Shown: positions 17,908-27,273, numbered from the stretch's first letter. The stretch: 64,000 nucleotides of DNA from Terriglobales bacterium (GCA_025462725.1 JAOAPE010000011.1:248001-312000), one strand, 5' to 3'. The notes: generated by a model not told the origin, from the sequence alone. Numbers and translations: made by a program.

Positions 17908-19074
17908 GTGGGCAGCGTAGCCAACTTGAGCAAGGGAGAGATCGCAGCGGAACGTCCGAGAATACTGGTTGCGGAAGACCAAGAAGATGTGATCGAGGCG
18001 TTGCGACTGCTGCTCAAAGTCCACGGTTACGATGCAGAGTTTGTTGATAACCCCGCTGATGCGCTAGTGAAATTGAAGTCCAGCCGGTTCGACGGCATGC
18101 TCATGGACTTAAACTATTCCCGCGACACCACATCCGGCACAGAAGGTTTGCATCTGCTCACCGAAGTGCAAGCCCTCGACAGTACTCTCGCTATCGTGGT
18201 GATGACTGCGTGGGGCAGCATCGAGCTGGCTGTGGATGCGATGCATCGGGGCGCATGTGACTTCGTTCAGAAGCCGTGGGACAACACACAGTTGATCAAG
18301 ACCTTAAGTGATCAGTTGAAACGTTCGAAAGCGTTGCGCGCGCGCTTCATGCAGGAGCAGTTTGAGAGTGAAGAGGCCGCGGAAGTGCAGCGCGCGTTAA
18401 TGTCTTCAGGGAAGTGTGACGTACGCGGATTCAGTATCGCCACATTCTTTCGTTCGGTACGCAACGTAGGCGGTGATTACTACGACGTGATCGGCATCAA
18501 TGAGAATCGTATGGGCCTTTGCATCGGAGACGTCGTCGGCAAAGGGGTAGGGGCAGCACTGCTGATGTCTAATCTGCAAGCGGCTGTCCGAACCGCGGCG
18601 CCTCAAGCGGTCGAACCTAAGGACCTCTGCACGCGTGTGAACCGGGTCATCTGCGCAAACAAGGTCCCAGGTAAGTTCATCACCTTTTGTTACTGCATTC
18701 TCGATTCTGAAAAGCGGACCTTGCAATATACGAACGCGGGACATAACGCTCCGATGCTTGTTCGCGCAAACGGGGAACAAGTGTCACTGAGCGGCGAAGA
18801 CTCCGTGCTTGGTACGTTCGCAAAATGGGATTACCATCAACATCAACTGGAGCTGTGCAGGGGCGACCGCCTGGTGTTATTTACAGACGGGATCACAGAG
18901 TCAACAGACGGCGACGACATCGAATTCGGCGAGGATGCACTTGCAGAGTTGATCGCGGCAAATGTCCAGAGCACGGCAGACGAGCTGAAGACCACCATCA
19001 TGGAAGCTGTGGTCAGGCATAATGGCGGCCGGTATGCGGATGATGCGACACTCATTGTGATCGGTGTCGAATAA
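17908..19074 (+). CDS. Response regulator with PP2C-type (SpoIIE/RsbU) phosphatase output
   Basis: A 388-residue protein: receiver (about 18-140) and PP2C-like phosphatase domain (about 175-385). The receiver closely resembles that of the preceding activator, with the same post-Asp loop (NYSRDTTSGTEG), so the two arose by duplication. Phosphatase metal-binding motifs are visible: GGDYYDVI, IGDVVGKGVGAALLMSN, NAGHNAP, FTDGITE and ADDATLIVI. GTG 17908 has GAGGG seven bases upstream. Such proteins normally dephosphorylate a Ser/Thr-phosphorylated anti-anti-sigma or adaptor protein; no STAS partner lies next to it, so the target is unknown. Confidence 0.88.
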   Translation: MGSVANLSKGEIAAERPRILVAEDQEDVIEALRLLLKVHGYDAEFVDNPADALVKLKSSRFDGMLMDLNYSRDTTSGTEGLHLLTEVQALDSTLAIVVMTAWGSIELAVDAMHRGACDFVQKPWDNTQLIKTLSDQLKRSKALRARFMQEQFESEEAAEVQRALMSSGKCDVRGFSIATFFRSVRNVGGDYYDVIGINENRMGLCIGDVVGKGVGAALLMSNLQAAVRTAAPQAVEPKDLCTRVNRVICANKVPGKFITFCYCILDSEKRTLQYTNAGHNAPMLVRANGEQVSLSGEDSVLGTFAKWDYHQHQLELCRGDRLVLFTDGITESTDGDDIEFGEDALAELIAANVQSTADELKTTIMEAVVRHNGGRYADDATLIVIGVE

Positions 19075-19077
19075 TCT

Positions 19078-20478
19078 TTGAACGGAGCAGCGACGCAAGT
19101 GATAAAGCGGCCCAAAGCTCGCTCCTCAGAACCGATCTCAAAGGCAAGACTTTTTAGTTTTCAAAATCGCATTCTGCTGTCGGCGCTGCTTATCTCCACT
19201 CCTGGTTTTGGTTTCGCACAATACCTGCTTTGGACTTCAGATTTCACCCTACAGAACAAATGGACCATCTGCATTTTGCTAGCGGTGGCGTGGGCGCTAG
19301 GCGCGTTATTTTTGCAATCGCAAGTGATGCGTCCTCTGCAAACGATGGCCAACATGGTGGCAGCGTTGCGCGAGGACGATTTTTCGTTTCGCGCGCGCGG
19401 GGCCAGCAGGCATGATGCCCTAGGCGAACTTGTCCTCGAATTGAACCTGCTGTCAGACAATCTTCAGTCGCATCGGCTGGGTGCGCTGGAAGCGGTGGCG
19501 TTGTTGAAGAAAGTGTTGATGGAGATTGATGTAGCCGTCTTCACGTTTGATCCGAAACAGAGGTTGCGCATCGTGAATCGAGCAGGCGAGCAATTGATGG
19601 CCTTGACCGCCGAGAACATGCTCGGCAAGACGGCCGAGGAACTCAGTCTGCACGAGCTTCTTAAATCAGGCGGCCCACAAACGGTTCGCATGACCTTCCC
19701 CGGGAAAGAAGGGCGTTGGGCGATCCAACATACGAAGTTCCGCGAAGCAGGCGTGCCGCATGAGCTTTTGCTGATCTCAGATCTAAGCCGCGCGCTTCGG
19801 GAAGAAGAGCGGCAAGCCTGGCAAAGATTGATCCGAGTGCTGGGACACGAACTCAACAACTCCCTGGCGCCGATCAAGTCCATCGCAGGAACGCTGATCA
19901 CATACGGGTCGCGAAATCCGTTGCCGGCGGATTGGCAGCAAGACGTGCAGCGCGGGCTGGGAGTAATAGAGGGCCGTGCAGACTCACTTAGCCGCTTCAT
20001 GCAGGCATACACCAAACTTGCGAAGTTGCCGGCGCCATCGATCACGAAAGTGGATGTGAGTTCGTTGGTGCATCGAGCCGCATCGTTGGAGACGCGACTT
20101 CCGGTGCAAGTGGAAGATGGCGAGCCGGTGACTATCGAAGCCGATCCCGATCAGTTGGAACAGCTACTCATTAACATTATCCGTAATGCAGTTGATGCAA
20201 CGCTTGACCCCACAATCAAAACCCCTGGCAATGTGCGAGTGAGTTGGAATGTGAACGGAAGAGGGTTGCAGGTTTATGTCCGCGACGAAGGCCCGGGGCT
20301 GCTCAATAGCAAAAACCTTTTTGTGCCATTCTTCACAACCAAGACGAATGGAAGCGGTATCGGCCTGGTGTTGAGCCGTCAGATCGCCGAGGCGCACGGA
20401 GGAAGTTTTACGCTAAAAAATCGGGTAGACCACACCGGGTGCGAGGCGGAACTCAGGCTTCCGATCGCGGGGAAGTAG
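19078..20478 (+). CDS. NtrY-like membrane histidine kinase
   Basis: A 466-residue sensor kinase: two TM helices (about 28-75), HAMP (about 78-130), PAS (about 150-235), DHp with the phosphoacceptor His in VLGHELNNSLAPIKS, and a HATPase domain with N-box NIIRNAVDA, G1 RDEGPGL, F-box FVPFFTTK and G2 GSGIGLVLSRQ. The HELNNSLAP type pairs with NtrC-class regulators, so the activator at 16467 and the receiver-phosphatase at 17908 are its probable partners. The start is uncertain: TTG 19078 has no good ribosome site, and GTG 19099 follows GGAG at a long spacing. The stop codon lies 2 bases before the island boundary. Confidence 0.88.
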   Translation: MNGAATQVIKRPKARSSEPISKARLFSFQNRILLSALLISTPGFGFAQYLLWTSDFTLQNKWTICILLAVAWALGALFLQSQVMRPLQTMANMVAALREDDFSFRARGASRHDALGELVLELNLLSDNLQSHRLGALEAVALLKKVLMEIDVAVFTFDPKQRLRIVNRAGEQLMALTAENMLGKTAEELSLHELLKSGGPQTVRMTFPGKEGRWAIQHTKFREAGVPHELLLISDLSRALREEERQAWQRLIRVLGHELNNSLAPIKSIAGTLITYGSRNPLPADWQQDVQRGLGVIEGRADSLSRFMQAYTKLAKLPAPSITKVDVSSLVHRAASLETRLPVQVEDGEPVTIEADPDQLEQLLINIIRNAVDATLDPTIKTPGNVRVSWNVNGRGLQVYVRDEGPGLLNSKNLFVPFFTTKTNGSGIGLVLSRQIAEAHGGSFTLKNRVDHTGCEAELRLPIAGK

Positions 20479-20480
20479 AT

Positions 20481-20528
20481 AAATGGTAGGCACGAGGAGA
20501 CTCGAACTCCTGACCTCTACCGTGTCAA
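20481..20528 (-). repeat. att repeat, left end (partial tRNA-Val copy)
   Basis: A 48-bp sequence identical to 58361-58408. It covers the tRNA 3' end with CCA, T arm, variable region and 3' half of the anticodon arm, then diverges inside the anticodon loop. The D arm and 5' acceptor strand are absent, so it is not a working tRNA. Confidence 0.93.
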
Positions 20529-20612
20529 AGTTCTAAACTACATGGAATCAATAACTTATGGGGCACGGGTGGCTCTGGTTTGACCTGTAAGAAACTGCAA
20601 GAAATCCTTATT

Positions 20613-20634
20613 GTTCCCAGATTGTTCCCAGATC
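20613..20634 (+). repeat. Integrase arm-type sites, left end
   Basis: Two direct copies of GTTCCCAGAT at 20613-20622 and 20624-20633, 11 bp apart, lie about 85-105 bp inside the left att repeat. The same motif pair, same spacing and orientation, lies inside the right end (58312-58334). This is the pattern of arm binding sites for lambda-type integrases. Confidence 0.6.
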
Positions 20635-21245
20635 AATGCGCAAGAGCACTCTACCAAATTAGGGTAGCGTTCATTAAAAAAGCCTGGAAGGGAAGAGCCT
20701 CCGAGTTGTGAAATTGACAAGCCTCAAGCATTTCGCCCTGATCACGTCGGATTATTCCAACAACGCTACGGCAACGTTGACCGGTTCGCAATGCTACACA
20801 GGGCTTATGGTACAGCTTCTGAATCCTCAGTTGAGCGGGGGGAATGGAATGGGCCTCTCGAAAGCGGGGGCCACAGAAGCGTTGGACCCAACGGAATTCC
20901 TGAGCACGCTTTTGTCCACCAGTTACAAAGTTTGCTTTTTGTTAATCTACGCCTCGGTGATCTGAATACGCATCTTCTTGATCATATCCTCGGCCCACCC
21001 GTGGTGAGTGACATCGAGATGCAATTGCAGATTGTTCTGTCCCAGAGTGCTCGTGAATGAGCAGAGAAAACACACTAAAGGTTTGATGGGGAGCGCTACT
21101 CGTTTCCGAGTTAGAAGAGCTGGTCTGCGCATAGGAGGCCTTGATTCTACTCTCGATTTCATTAGGCCATCTATCTTTGACAGAATCTCTGGACAGACCA
21201 GGGGTGCTGTTTGAACCACGATCAAAAAATGTGGCATGATTGCTC
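20635..21245. other. Gene-poor left end of island
   Basis: Only short overlapping reading frames occur here (for example 20708-20965 +, 20791-21060 +, 20947-21237 -). None has a recognisable domain, and none has a clear ribosome site together with plausible composition. The minus-strand frame of 96 residues (20947-21237) is the best of them but is unsupported. Probably decayed cargo. Confidence 0.4.
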
Positions 21246-21380
21246 ATGCCGAAAAATCGCAAAATAGATTACTCAGCACATCAGGCTGACGCATCCCGAA
21301 AATCTAAGCAGCCGGGAGTCTTAAAGGGCAGGATCAAAGCTAAGATCAAGACCAAGCGAGCAGCCAAAAGAGAACCTTAA
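21246..21380 (+). CDS. Possible 44-residue basic protein
   Basis: A short frame from ATG (MPKNRKIDYSAHQ) with a Lys/Arg/Ala-rich C-terminus (KAKIKTKRAAKREP), which would be strongly basic. No clear ribosome site and no family recognised. It could be a small nucleic-acid-binding protein or chance. From its stop to 21713 I see no gene. Confidence 0.25.
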   Translation: MPKNRKIDYSAHQADASRKSKQPGVLKGRIKAKIKTKRAAKREP

Positions 21381-21713
21381 CCAAATTAGACAACATAAAA
21401 GCCTACTAGGTACGTCGGTTTTCCTCTGACGACTCTTTAACTTCGCCGCCTAAGTAGAATAAGGTTCACCAAGTGTGGGAGTTTAGGCGCATACTGTTGC
21501 AATGCCCACCCAAAGCCCGCAAAACTCAATCCGTTCGCTGTCCATGTGCATGCGGGACAAGCACTTAGAAATTGTGATAAGTGCAACTAGCCTGATGACT
21601 TGATGGACCTCCTTGGTTACATGGCATGATCGGACGGTCGAGATTTAGTGTTCCCTCTGCTGTGAGCACTTCTGACCAGACCCTACTCCGAAGCAACTGC
21701 TACCTTCATTTGT

Positions 21714-22208
21714 ATGTACGAGGGTCTGAACGCAAATTCTTACCGCACACTGGCAATTGTGCTTTGCGCCACGACAACGATCTTTTCACCGTCGATGGCC
21801 AAATCCCAAGATCGCAATTCCAATGCCTCGCAAAACGCAGCTAGCGACCATGTCGACTCGGATGGCCAACGGAAATGGGAACAAGATCCGATTGTTTTCA
21901 GCGTACGAGATCGCAACATCATTCGCAATTACTACAGAAGCAACGACCTGCAACTTACGGGACAAAGTGGCACTCCTTCACCATCACTGAAGCAGCGACT
22001 GCAGCGGAACGCCACGTTTCCGATTAACTTGCAAGCACTTTTTGAGCCGCTCATGCCCAATCTCGAAAGTCGCCTACAGCCACTGAATAGCAATTATGCC
22101 CGTGGCTTGATCGGAAAAGATGTCGTAATCATTGAAAACCGCAGCAGACGGATTAAGGACATCGTTCGCAATGTAACAGGCGGTACTCAACTTCCGGCAA
22201 AGATTTAA
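21714..22208 (+). CDS. CigR/RcnB-like periplasmic protein
   Basis: A 164-residue protein with an N-terminal hydrophobic signal (LAIVLCATTTIFSPSMA) and a C-terminal region matching the CigR/RcnB style: FSVRDRNIIRNYYR (about 65-78), a spaced leucine/proline stretch, LESRLQPLNSNYARGLIGKD, then VVIIENRSRRIKDIVRNV. In this family the end reads like xPLPxGYxRVxIGxDVVLID followed by a short terminal helix, as here. CigR is known in Salmonella as an anti-virulence effector and RcnB in nickel/cobalt homeostasis; which if either applies is unknown. It precedes the glycosyltransferase by 46 bases. Confidence 0.6.
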   Translation: MYEGLNANSYRTLAIVLCATTTIFSPSMAKSQDRNSNASQNAASDHVDSDGQRKWEQDPIVFSVRDRNIIRNYYRSNDLQLTGQSGTPSPSLKQRLQRNATFPINLQALFEPLMPNLESRLQPLNSNYARGLIGKDVVIIENRSRRIKDIVRNVTGGTQLPAKI

Positions 22209-22213
22209 ACAGA

Positions 22214-22231
22214 CGTCTTCGCAAGAAGACG
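22214..22231 (+). other. Hairpin with GCAA tetraloop
   Basis: CGTCTTC-GCAA-GAAGACG, a perfect 7-bp stem closed by a GNRA tetraloop, lies 5 bases after the CigR-like stop and before the glycosyltransferase start. No T-run follows. It may be a weak terminator or an mRNA processing or stability element. Confidence 0.4.
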
Positions 22232-22254
22232 GTTCGAAATTCGACGCGAGCACA

Positions 22255-24660
22255 ATGCCAATACCGAACATATTAATATCCAACTTGGAAGCCGAGGTCC
22301 CTTCGATTGCGGCGGGCGGTAGAGCTCTGTTACGAGCACAGCGAACGCTGCCTAGCCGGATTGCGGTAATCGGGAACTATCTCCCCCGTCAATGCGGCAT
22401 TGCCACATTCACAACTGACCTGTGTGCCGCCATCTCGGCGGAATTTGGCGACATTCGATTGATGGCCTTGCCGGTGAACGACACAGAGCAGGGATACGAT
22501 TATCCCGCGCGGGTGAGGTGGTCGGTCGACCAGGACAACATTGGTTCTTACGAAGAAGCCGCTGGGTTTTTGAACTTCAACAACATCGACATGGTTTGCC
22601 TTCAACATGAGTATGGAATCTTCGGCGGGCCGGCAGGAAGCAACATTTTGTATCTGTTACGCAACTTGAAGATGCCGGTTGTGACAACTCTGCATACAGT
22701 ACTACGCGAGCCGAACCGTGATCAACGGATGGTGCTGGAGGAAATCGCAGAGCTTTCAGATCGCCTCATTGTCATGAGCCAGCTCTCGTCGCAGTTTTTG
22801 CAAGAGATTTACAAAGTTCCAGGCAACAAGATTGATATGGTCCCCCACGGCGTTCCAGACCTGCCGTTCCTGGATCCAAATTTCTTCAAAGATCGCTTTG
22901 GTGTGCAAGGGAAGGCGGTCCTCTTGACCTTCGGACTGATCTCCCCGAACAAGGGGATCGAAAACGTCATTCAGGCGCTGCCCCAAATCTTGTCTAAACA
23001 CAAGAATGTCGTTTACATGGTGGCTGGCGCTACCCACCCGCACATTCTTCGTCGCGAGGGCGATCACTATAGGGAATACTTAAAAGCTCTGGCGAAAGAA
23101 GTGGGCGTGGAATCGAATGTGATCTTCCACAATCAATTTGTCAGCCCTGAGGAAATGGTCGAGTTCATCGGTGCGGCGGACATTTACATAACGCCCTACC
23201 GACATGAAGCGCAGGTGGTTTCAGGGACGCTCGCATATGCTCTCGGTGCGGGGAAGGCAATTATATCGACGCCTTACTGGCATGCGATTGAGTTGTTGGA
23301 TGACCGCAGGGGAGCACTGGTTCCCTTTCAGGATCCTGAAGCCATCGCGCAAAAAACAGTCGAACTCCTGGATACTCCGGCCATACGTCACACCATGCGC
23401 AAAAGGGCTTACTTGTTTGCGAGGGAGATGGTTTGGAAGCGAGTAGCGCAAGGTTACATGGAGAGTTTCGCCCGGGTGCGACACGAACGAATGCAGCGCC
23501 CGCAAGTCCAGTACTCTGCCCGCACTAGTCACAAGCAGCTGGATCGGTTACCCGAATTCAACCTCAACCACTTGCATCGCCTGACCGACGATACCGGAAT
23601 GCTACAACATGCGATTTTCACGTCGCCGAATCGCGGCGAAGGTTACACGACCGACGACAATGCTCGCGCGCTGATATTTGCGGTGCTGCTGGAGCAAGTG
23701 CAAGAGAAGCGATTTCGCAGTACCTATTCAGCCAGCGCAGATTTGTCTTTTAGGTACCTGGCATTTTTAGAGCATGCCTTCAATCCCGCAAACGGCAGGT
23801 TTAGAAACTTCCTCAACTACGATCGACAGTGGAATGAAATCGAAGGTTCGGAAGATTGTCATGGCCGCACACTGTGGTCTCTTGGAACGGTCTTAGGTCG
23901 ATCGAAGGATCAGGGATTGAGGAGTGCCGCGGGGCGCCTGTTTGAATTTTCGTTTCCCGCAGCTCTTGAACTTCGAAGCCCGCGATCATGGGCATACACC
24001 CTGTTAGGAATCGACGAATACCTCGGCTCCTTTGCTGGGGACCGCGATATCCGAAAAGCAAGATTAGTGCTAGCCGGACGATTGCTGGAGATGTATGAAT
24101 CAGTCCGGAGCCCAGATTGGAACTGGTTCGAAGATGTTTTAGCTTACGCGAATGCGAGATTGCCCCAAGCGCTGTTGCTGACGGGTTCCGCGTGCTCTGA
24201 CCGTCGCATGATCTCGGCCGGTTTGGAATCACTCGAGTGGCTTCTGAAGATGCAGCATTGTGAAACCAACCGACATTTTGTGCCAATCGGCTCCCAAGGT
24301 TTCTATCCGAAGGGGGGCGAAAAAGCCCGCTTCGATCAACAACCCATCGAGGCCGCAGGAATGGTCGCAGCCTGTTTACAAGCTTTCCGCGTGACCCGTG
24401 ATAGCCGCTGGCGCGCCGAGGCGTGGGCAGCTTTCAACTGGTTCCTTGGTGATAACGACCTGCAGCTTCCGCTTTACGACTCGGCGACAGGCGGCTGCCG
24501 AGATGGTTTACATCCCGAACGCGCTAACGAGAACCAAGGGGCAGAATCGACGCTTTCATTCCTAATGGCACTCCTGGAAATGCGCTCGTTACAAGATTCG
24601 GCGCAGATGGAAATTCCGAGACAAACCGACATAAATCCATATGAGCTTACTGAGCACTAG
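22255..24660 (+). CDS. GT4 glycosyltransferase fused to an alpha-toroid (glycoside hydrolase-like) domain
   Basis: An 801-residue two-part protein. Residues about 35-400 are a GT-B glycosyltransferase of family 4: RIAVIGNYLPRQCGIATFTT at the start, LQHEYGIFGG, LLTFGLISPNKGIENVI and a donor-site region QVVSGTLAYALGAGKAII. Residues about 430-800 are helix-rich with repeated Trp/Asn/Glu motifs (TSPNRGEGYTTDDNARAL, SWAYTLLGIDEYL), typical of (alpha/alpha)6 domains. The gene overlaps the GH130 gene by 20 bases. The pair suggests making and trimming of a mannose-type or other beta-linked glycan in the cytoplasm; the sugar is not readable. Confidence 0.85.
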   Translation: MPIPNILISNLEAEVPSIAAGGRALLRAQRTLPSRIAVIGNYLPRQCGIATFTTDLCAAISAEFGDIRLMALPVNDTEQGYDYPARVRWSVDQDNIGSYEEAAGFLNFNNIDMVCLQHEYGIFGGPAGSNILYLLRNLKMPVVTTLHTVLREPNRDQRMVLEEIAELSDRLIVMSQLSSQFLQEIYKVPGNKIDMVPHGVPDLPFLDPNFFKDRFGVQGKAVLLTFGLISPNKGIENVIQALPQILSKHKNVVYMVAGATHPHILRREGDHYREYLKALAKEVGVESNVIFHNQFVSPEEMVEFIGAADIYITPYRHEAQVVSGTLAYALGAGKAIISTPYWHAIELLDDRRGALVPFQDPEAIAQKTVELLDTPAIRHTMRKRAYLFAREMVWKRVAQGYMESFARVRHERMQRPQVQYSARTSHKQLDRLPEFNLNHLHRLTDDTGMLQHAIFTSPNRGEGYTTDDNARALIFAVLLEQVQEKRFRSTYSASADLSFRYLAFLEHAFNPANGRFRNFLNYDRQWNEIEGSEDCHGRTLWSLGTVLGRSKDQGLRSAAGRLFEFSFPAALELRSPRSWAYTLLGIDEYLGSFAGDRDIRKARLVLAGRLLEMYESVRSPDWNWFEDVLAYANARLPQALLLTGSACSDRRMISAGLESLEWLLKMQHCETNRHFVPIGSQGFYPKGGEKARFDQQPIEAAGMVAACLQAFRVTRDSRWRAEAWAAFNWFLGDNDLQLPLYDSATGGCRDGLHPERANENQGAESTLSFLMALLEMRSLQDSAQMEIPRQTDINPYELTEH

Positions 24661-25624
24661 CTATCAGCCATTGCTTCTCCGGCATTCTGCCAACCCAATC
24701 CTTACGAGCAAGGATTGGCCCTACCCCGTGAACAGTGTTTTCAATGCAGGTGCAACTCTTCTTGAGGATGGCACCACTCTGCTTTTTTGCCGTGTCGAGG
24801 ATCGGCGCGGCTTATCGCATCTTTGTGCGGCGCGCTCTCGCAACGGAGTCAATGATTGGCAAATCGATAAGGAACCAACGATGATGCCAAACGCCAGGGA
24901 CTATCCCGAGGAAGTCTGGGGCATCGAAGATCCGCGCATCACTTTCGTTCCGGAACTGCAGCAATATGTAGTTACTTACACTTCCTACTCGCGCGGTGGC
25001 CCCGGCGTGTCGTTGGCGTTGACTAAAGACTTCCGCACCTTTGAGCGATACGGCGTCATCATGCCGCCGGATGACAAGGATTCAGCGCTGTTGCCGCGAC
25101 GGATCGATGGATACTGGGCACTCATTCACCGGCCGATGACCAATCTGGGAGCGCACATGTGGATCTCATACTCTCCCGATCTGCGGCATTGGGGAAGACA
25201 CAGGCTCATGTTGGAGGCCCGTCGCGGAGCTTGGTGGGATGCAAACAAGATTGGTTTGTCGCCGCCGCCTATCGAGACCGCGAAGGGGTGGCTCGTGTTT
25301 TACCACGGGGTTCGGCAGACACCCTCTGGCTGCCTGTATCGATTAGGGCTGGCCCTATTTGATTTGGATAATCCGGAGAAGTGCTTGCAACGAGGCGATT
25401 CGTGGATCTTCGGTCCTGAAGCAGATTACGAGCGACACGGGGACGTCAAAGATGTGGTGTTCCCCTGCGGAACCACGATGGATCTAGATGGGGACACCGT
25501 CAACATCTACTACGGAGCTGCTGATTGTTCGATTGCGCTGGCCCAAGCAAGCGTGCGTTCCTTACTTGATTGGCTCGACAATCATGAGAGTATCGAGCCC
25601 TTGCAGCGGGTGAAGGATTTGTGA
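24641..25624 (+). CDS. GH130-family glycosidase / mannoside phosphorylase
   Basis: A 327-residue five-bladed beta-propeller enzyme. The family hallmark is visible as EEVWGIEDPRITFV (about 85-98), followed by VVTYTSYSRGG, ALLPRRIDGYWALIHRP and FYHGV; a terminal blade contains YGAADCSIALA. GH130 enzymes act on beta-1,2- or beta-1,4-linked mannosides by phosphorolysis or hydrolysis; the subfamily cannot be called by eye. The start overlaps the end of the glycosyltransferase gene, so the two are translationally coupled. Confidence 0.85.
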   Translation: MSLLSTSYQPLLLRHSANPILTSKDWPYPVNSVFNAGATLLEDGTTLLFCRVEDRRGLSHLCAARSRNGVNDWQIDKEPTMMPNARDYPEEVWGIEDPRITFVPELQQYVVTYTSYSRGGPGVSLALTKDFRTFERYGVIMPPDDKDSALLPRRIDGYWALIHRPMTNLGAHMWISYSPDLRHWGRHRLMLEARRGAWWDANKIGLSPPPIETAKGWLVFYHGVRQTPSGCLYRLGLALFDLDNPEKCLQRGDSWIFGPEADYERHGDVKDVVFPCGTTMDLDGDTVNIYYGAADCSIALAQASVRSLLDWLDNHESIEPLQRVKDL

Positions 25625-25955
25625 TGCGTGTGCGCTTACACAACAACCTGACAGATTGGAATCACAAATGGGAATAGGCATCCGTAACAGACGTGCAGAC
25701 GCATTGCAGCAGATCATTGCAGAGCATGCGATTTCAGATATGACTGACGAGGGCTGCCAAGATCTTTCCTGGAAGAGAACAAATCGCACTGCTCGAAAGG
25801 ATCACCTGACTAAGGGAGTCAATAATTTACGGCTCGTCAGAGACTTATAACTTACGGACTTTATGCGTGCTTTTCCTCTCCCCGCTCGCATATTAGATTG
25901 AAAATGCACTTGTGCAAAATGGTTTTCGCTAGCGCGAAGCACGGCTACTCTAAGG
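25625..25955. other. Intergenic stretch after GH130
   Basis: 331 bases without a convincing gene. A 60-residue frame from ATG 25668 (stop at 25850) has no ribosome site or recognisable motif. I see no terminator. Confidence 0.4.
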
Positions 25956-26465
25956 ATGTTCGTCCATGACGACACTGATGGTGAACGGCGAAGATTCTGC
26001 GATTCTCGCTTGGAAGTTTTTAACCGACCCGGAACTGTTCAGTTGGAAACACTACTAGTCAAAGGACCATTGCATCGCACGGAGGCCGATGATCCGGAAT
26101 ACGTGCGCCTAAAAGAAAAGTGCAGATTGGGTGCTTCTGGTGGAATAACTGTTGAAACCGGCAGGCACGTTTTTTGTGATGTTCATAGGCTGCCGATGCT
26201 GGCGAGTGGCGTGGCAGCACAGGCAGAGCTGTGGCCTTTTCCAGGTCTTCGATGCCAGAGCCAGGGATGCAAACGCCACTTTGTGGAGTCGCTCGGTTAC
26301 TTTGACATTTCATCCGGTACCATGGACATCCCCGTCCGACGGGTGATGCATTGTCCGGCACACGTTGGTTCGATGGCAATTACGGCGCTTCACGGATCTG
26401 CGCTTTTTTGGCATTGCGTCCATGTCGGCTGTGAAGCGTTCATCCCGCGATTCACCCAAACATAA
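25956..26465 (+). CDS. Hypothetical Cys/His-rich protein
   Basis: A 169-residue protein of no recognised family. It carries several possible metal-ligand pairs: CDVHRLP (about residue 74), CQSQGCKRH (about 100), MHCPAH (about 130) and HCVHVGCEAF (about 150), spaced as for two zinc sites. The ATG at 25956 has AAGG immediately before it, too close for a good ribosome site, so the start may differ. It opens a run of small Cys-containing genes (to 27519) on the same strand. Confidence 0.5.
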   Translation: MFVHDDTDGERRRFCDSRLEVFNRPGTVQLETLLVKGPLHRTEADDPEYVRLKEKCRLGASGGITVETGRHVFCDVHRLPMLASGVAAQAELWPFPGLRCQSQGCKRHFVESLGYFDISSGTMDIPVRRVMHCPAHVGSMAITALHGSALFWHCVHVGCEAFIPRFTQT

Positions 26466-26512
26466 AAACATCTTGACCATGAAACAACGAATCCCAGCAG
26501 AGTAAATCCCAC

Positions 26513-26677
26513 ATGAACTTATCAATATTCTCTATCGGCGGATGTTCCCACGACTTTGCCTTTCCGCGTAGTACTACTAACGGGCGCTATTCTCAGGTAT
26601 GTCGCGTGTGCGGTGCCGAATACGAGTATGACTGGCAAGAAATGCGTCGCAAGAAACGCATCGAAGTATCAGAATGA
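26513..26677 (+). CDS. Small zinc-ribbon-like protein, copy 1
   Basis: A 54-residue protein with conserved CSHDFAFPRS near the start, then QVCRVCGAEYEYDW and a basic tail QEMRRKKRIE. It is clearly homologous to the 64-residue product at 38779-38973 (same SHDFAFPRS, CR-x-CGAEYEYDW and RRKKRIE blocks); amino acids are conserved while codons differ, which argues that both are real genes. The C-x2-C pair plus the upstream Cys-x-His could bind one zinc. Function unknown. Confidence 0.7.
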   Translation: MNLSIFSIGGCSHDFAFPRSTTNGRYSQVCRVCGAEYEYDWQEMRRKKRIEVSE

Positions 26678-26885
26678 CTGTCCAACAACAACCGCATACC
26701 AGGTGAATCTTGCGACCGTGTCAATCGGCCCACTCCCACTCTGCCTGAGCGTTTGAAGTGAACATTGTCAGAGAGCGGATTGCGCCAGCATGGTTCGCCC
26801 CGAACCCCGGCGAGCAATAGTGAACAGACGTTCCGGTCCGCGCTGTTTATCGTTACTGAGAGCAGGCTCGCTTAAAGGATGTGGA

Positions 26886-27263
26886 ATGAGAAGACAGTAT
26901 CTTCACCTATGTATTTACCGCTGCGACAACTGTGAAGGGCCGGTGGTTACAGGGTCGCTCGCGGTGCGCGAAAACGAGATTTCCGAGAGGAGTGAGATTC
27001 GCGAGTTGGGGGCAATGTGCCTATCCTGCGGCAAGAAACAAGCAAAGCCCGCAGATTCGCATGACGCCCGGGATATTTCGCCAGTTCCATGGGAACAAAC
27101 CTCAGCGCTTGATGCCGTGCGCATTGCGACTGCACCTTTAGATTACATAACCACGAATTGCCCTGAAGAGATTGCACCAAAAATTGCAGTGCCACAGAGT
27201 CGGATGTTATTGGTTGAACTCGAGACAGTGGTACCAATCCCTCAGGAGACGCCGCTCTCTTAA
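26886..27263 (+). CDS. Hypothetical protein with two CxxC motifs
   Basis: A 125-residue protein. The N-terminal half carries YRCDNCEGPV and AMCLSCGKKQ, a four-Cys zinc-ribbon spacing with a beta-rich segment between; the C-terminal half has no recognisable fold. ATG 26886, preceded by AGGATGTGG, is chosen over the frame's upstream start at 26790 because only the downstream part has protein-like composition. It belongs to the run of small Cys-containing genes. Function unknown. Confidence 0.55.
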   Translation: MRRQYLHLCIYRCDNCEGPVVTGSLAVRENEISERSEIRELGAMCLSCGKKQAKPADSHDARDISPVPWEQTSALDAVRIATAPLDYITTNCPEEIAPKIAVPQSRMLLVELETVVPIPQETPLS

Positions 27264-27273
27264 GGCTGTACTC

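Noticed and set aside
20481-20528. A second tRNA-Val gene at the left end
   Set aside because: Only the 3' part is present; the D arm, 5' acceptor strand and half of the anticodon loop are missing.
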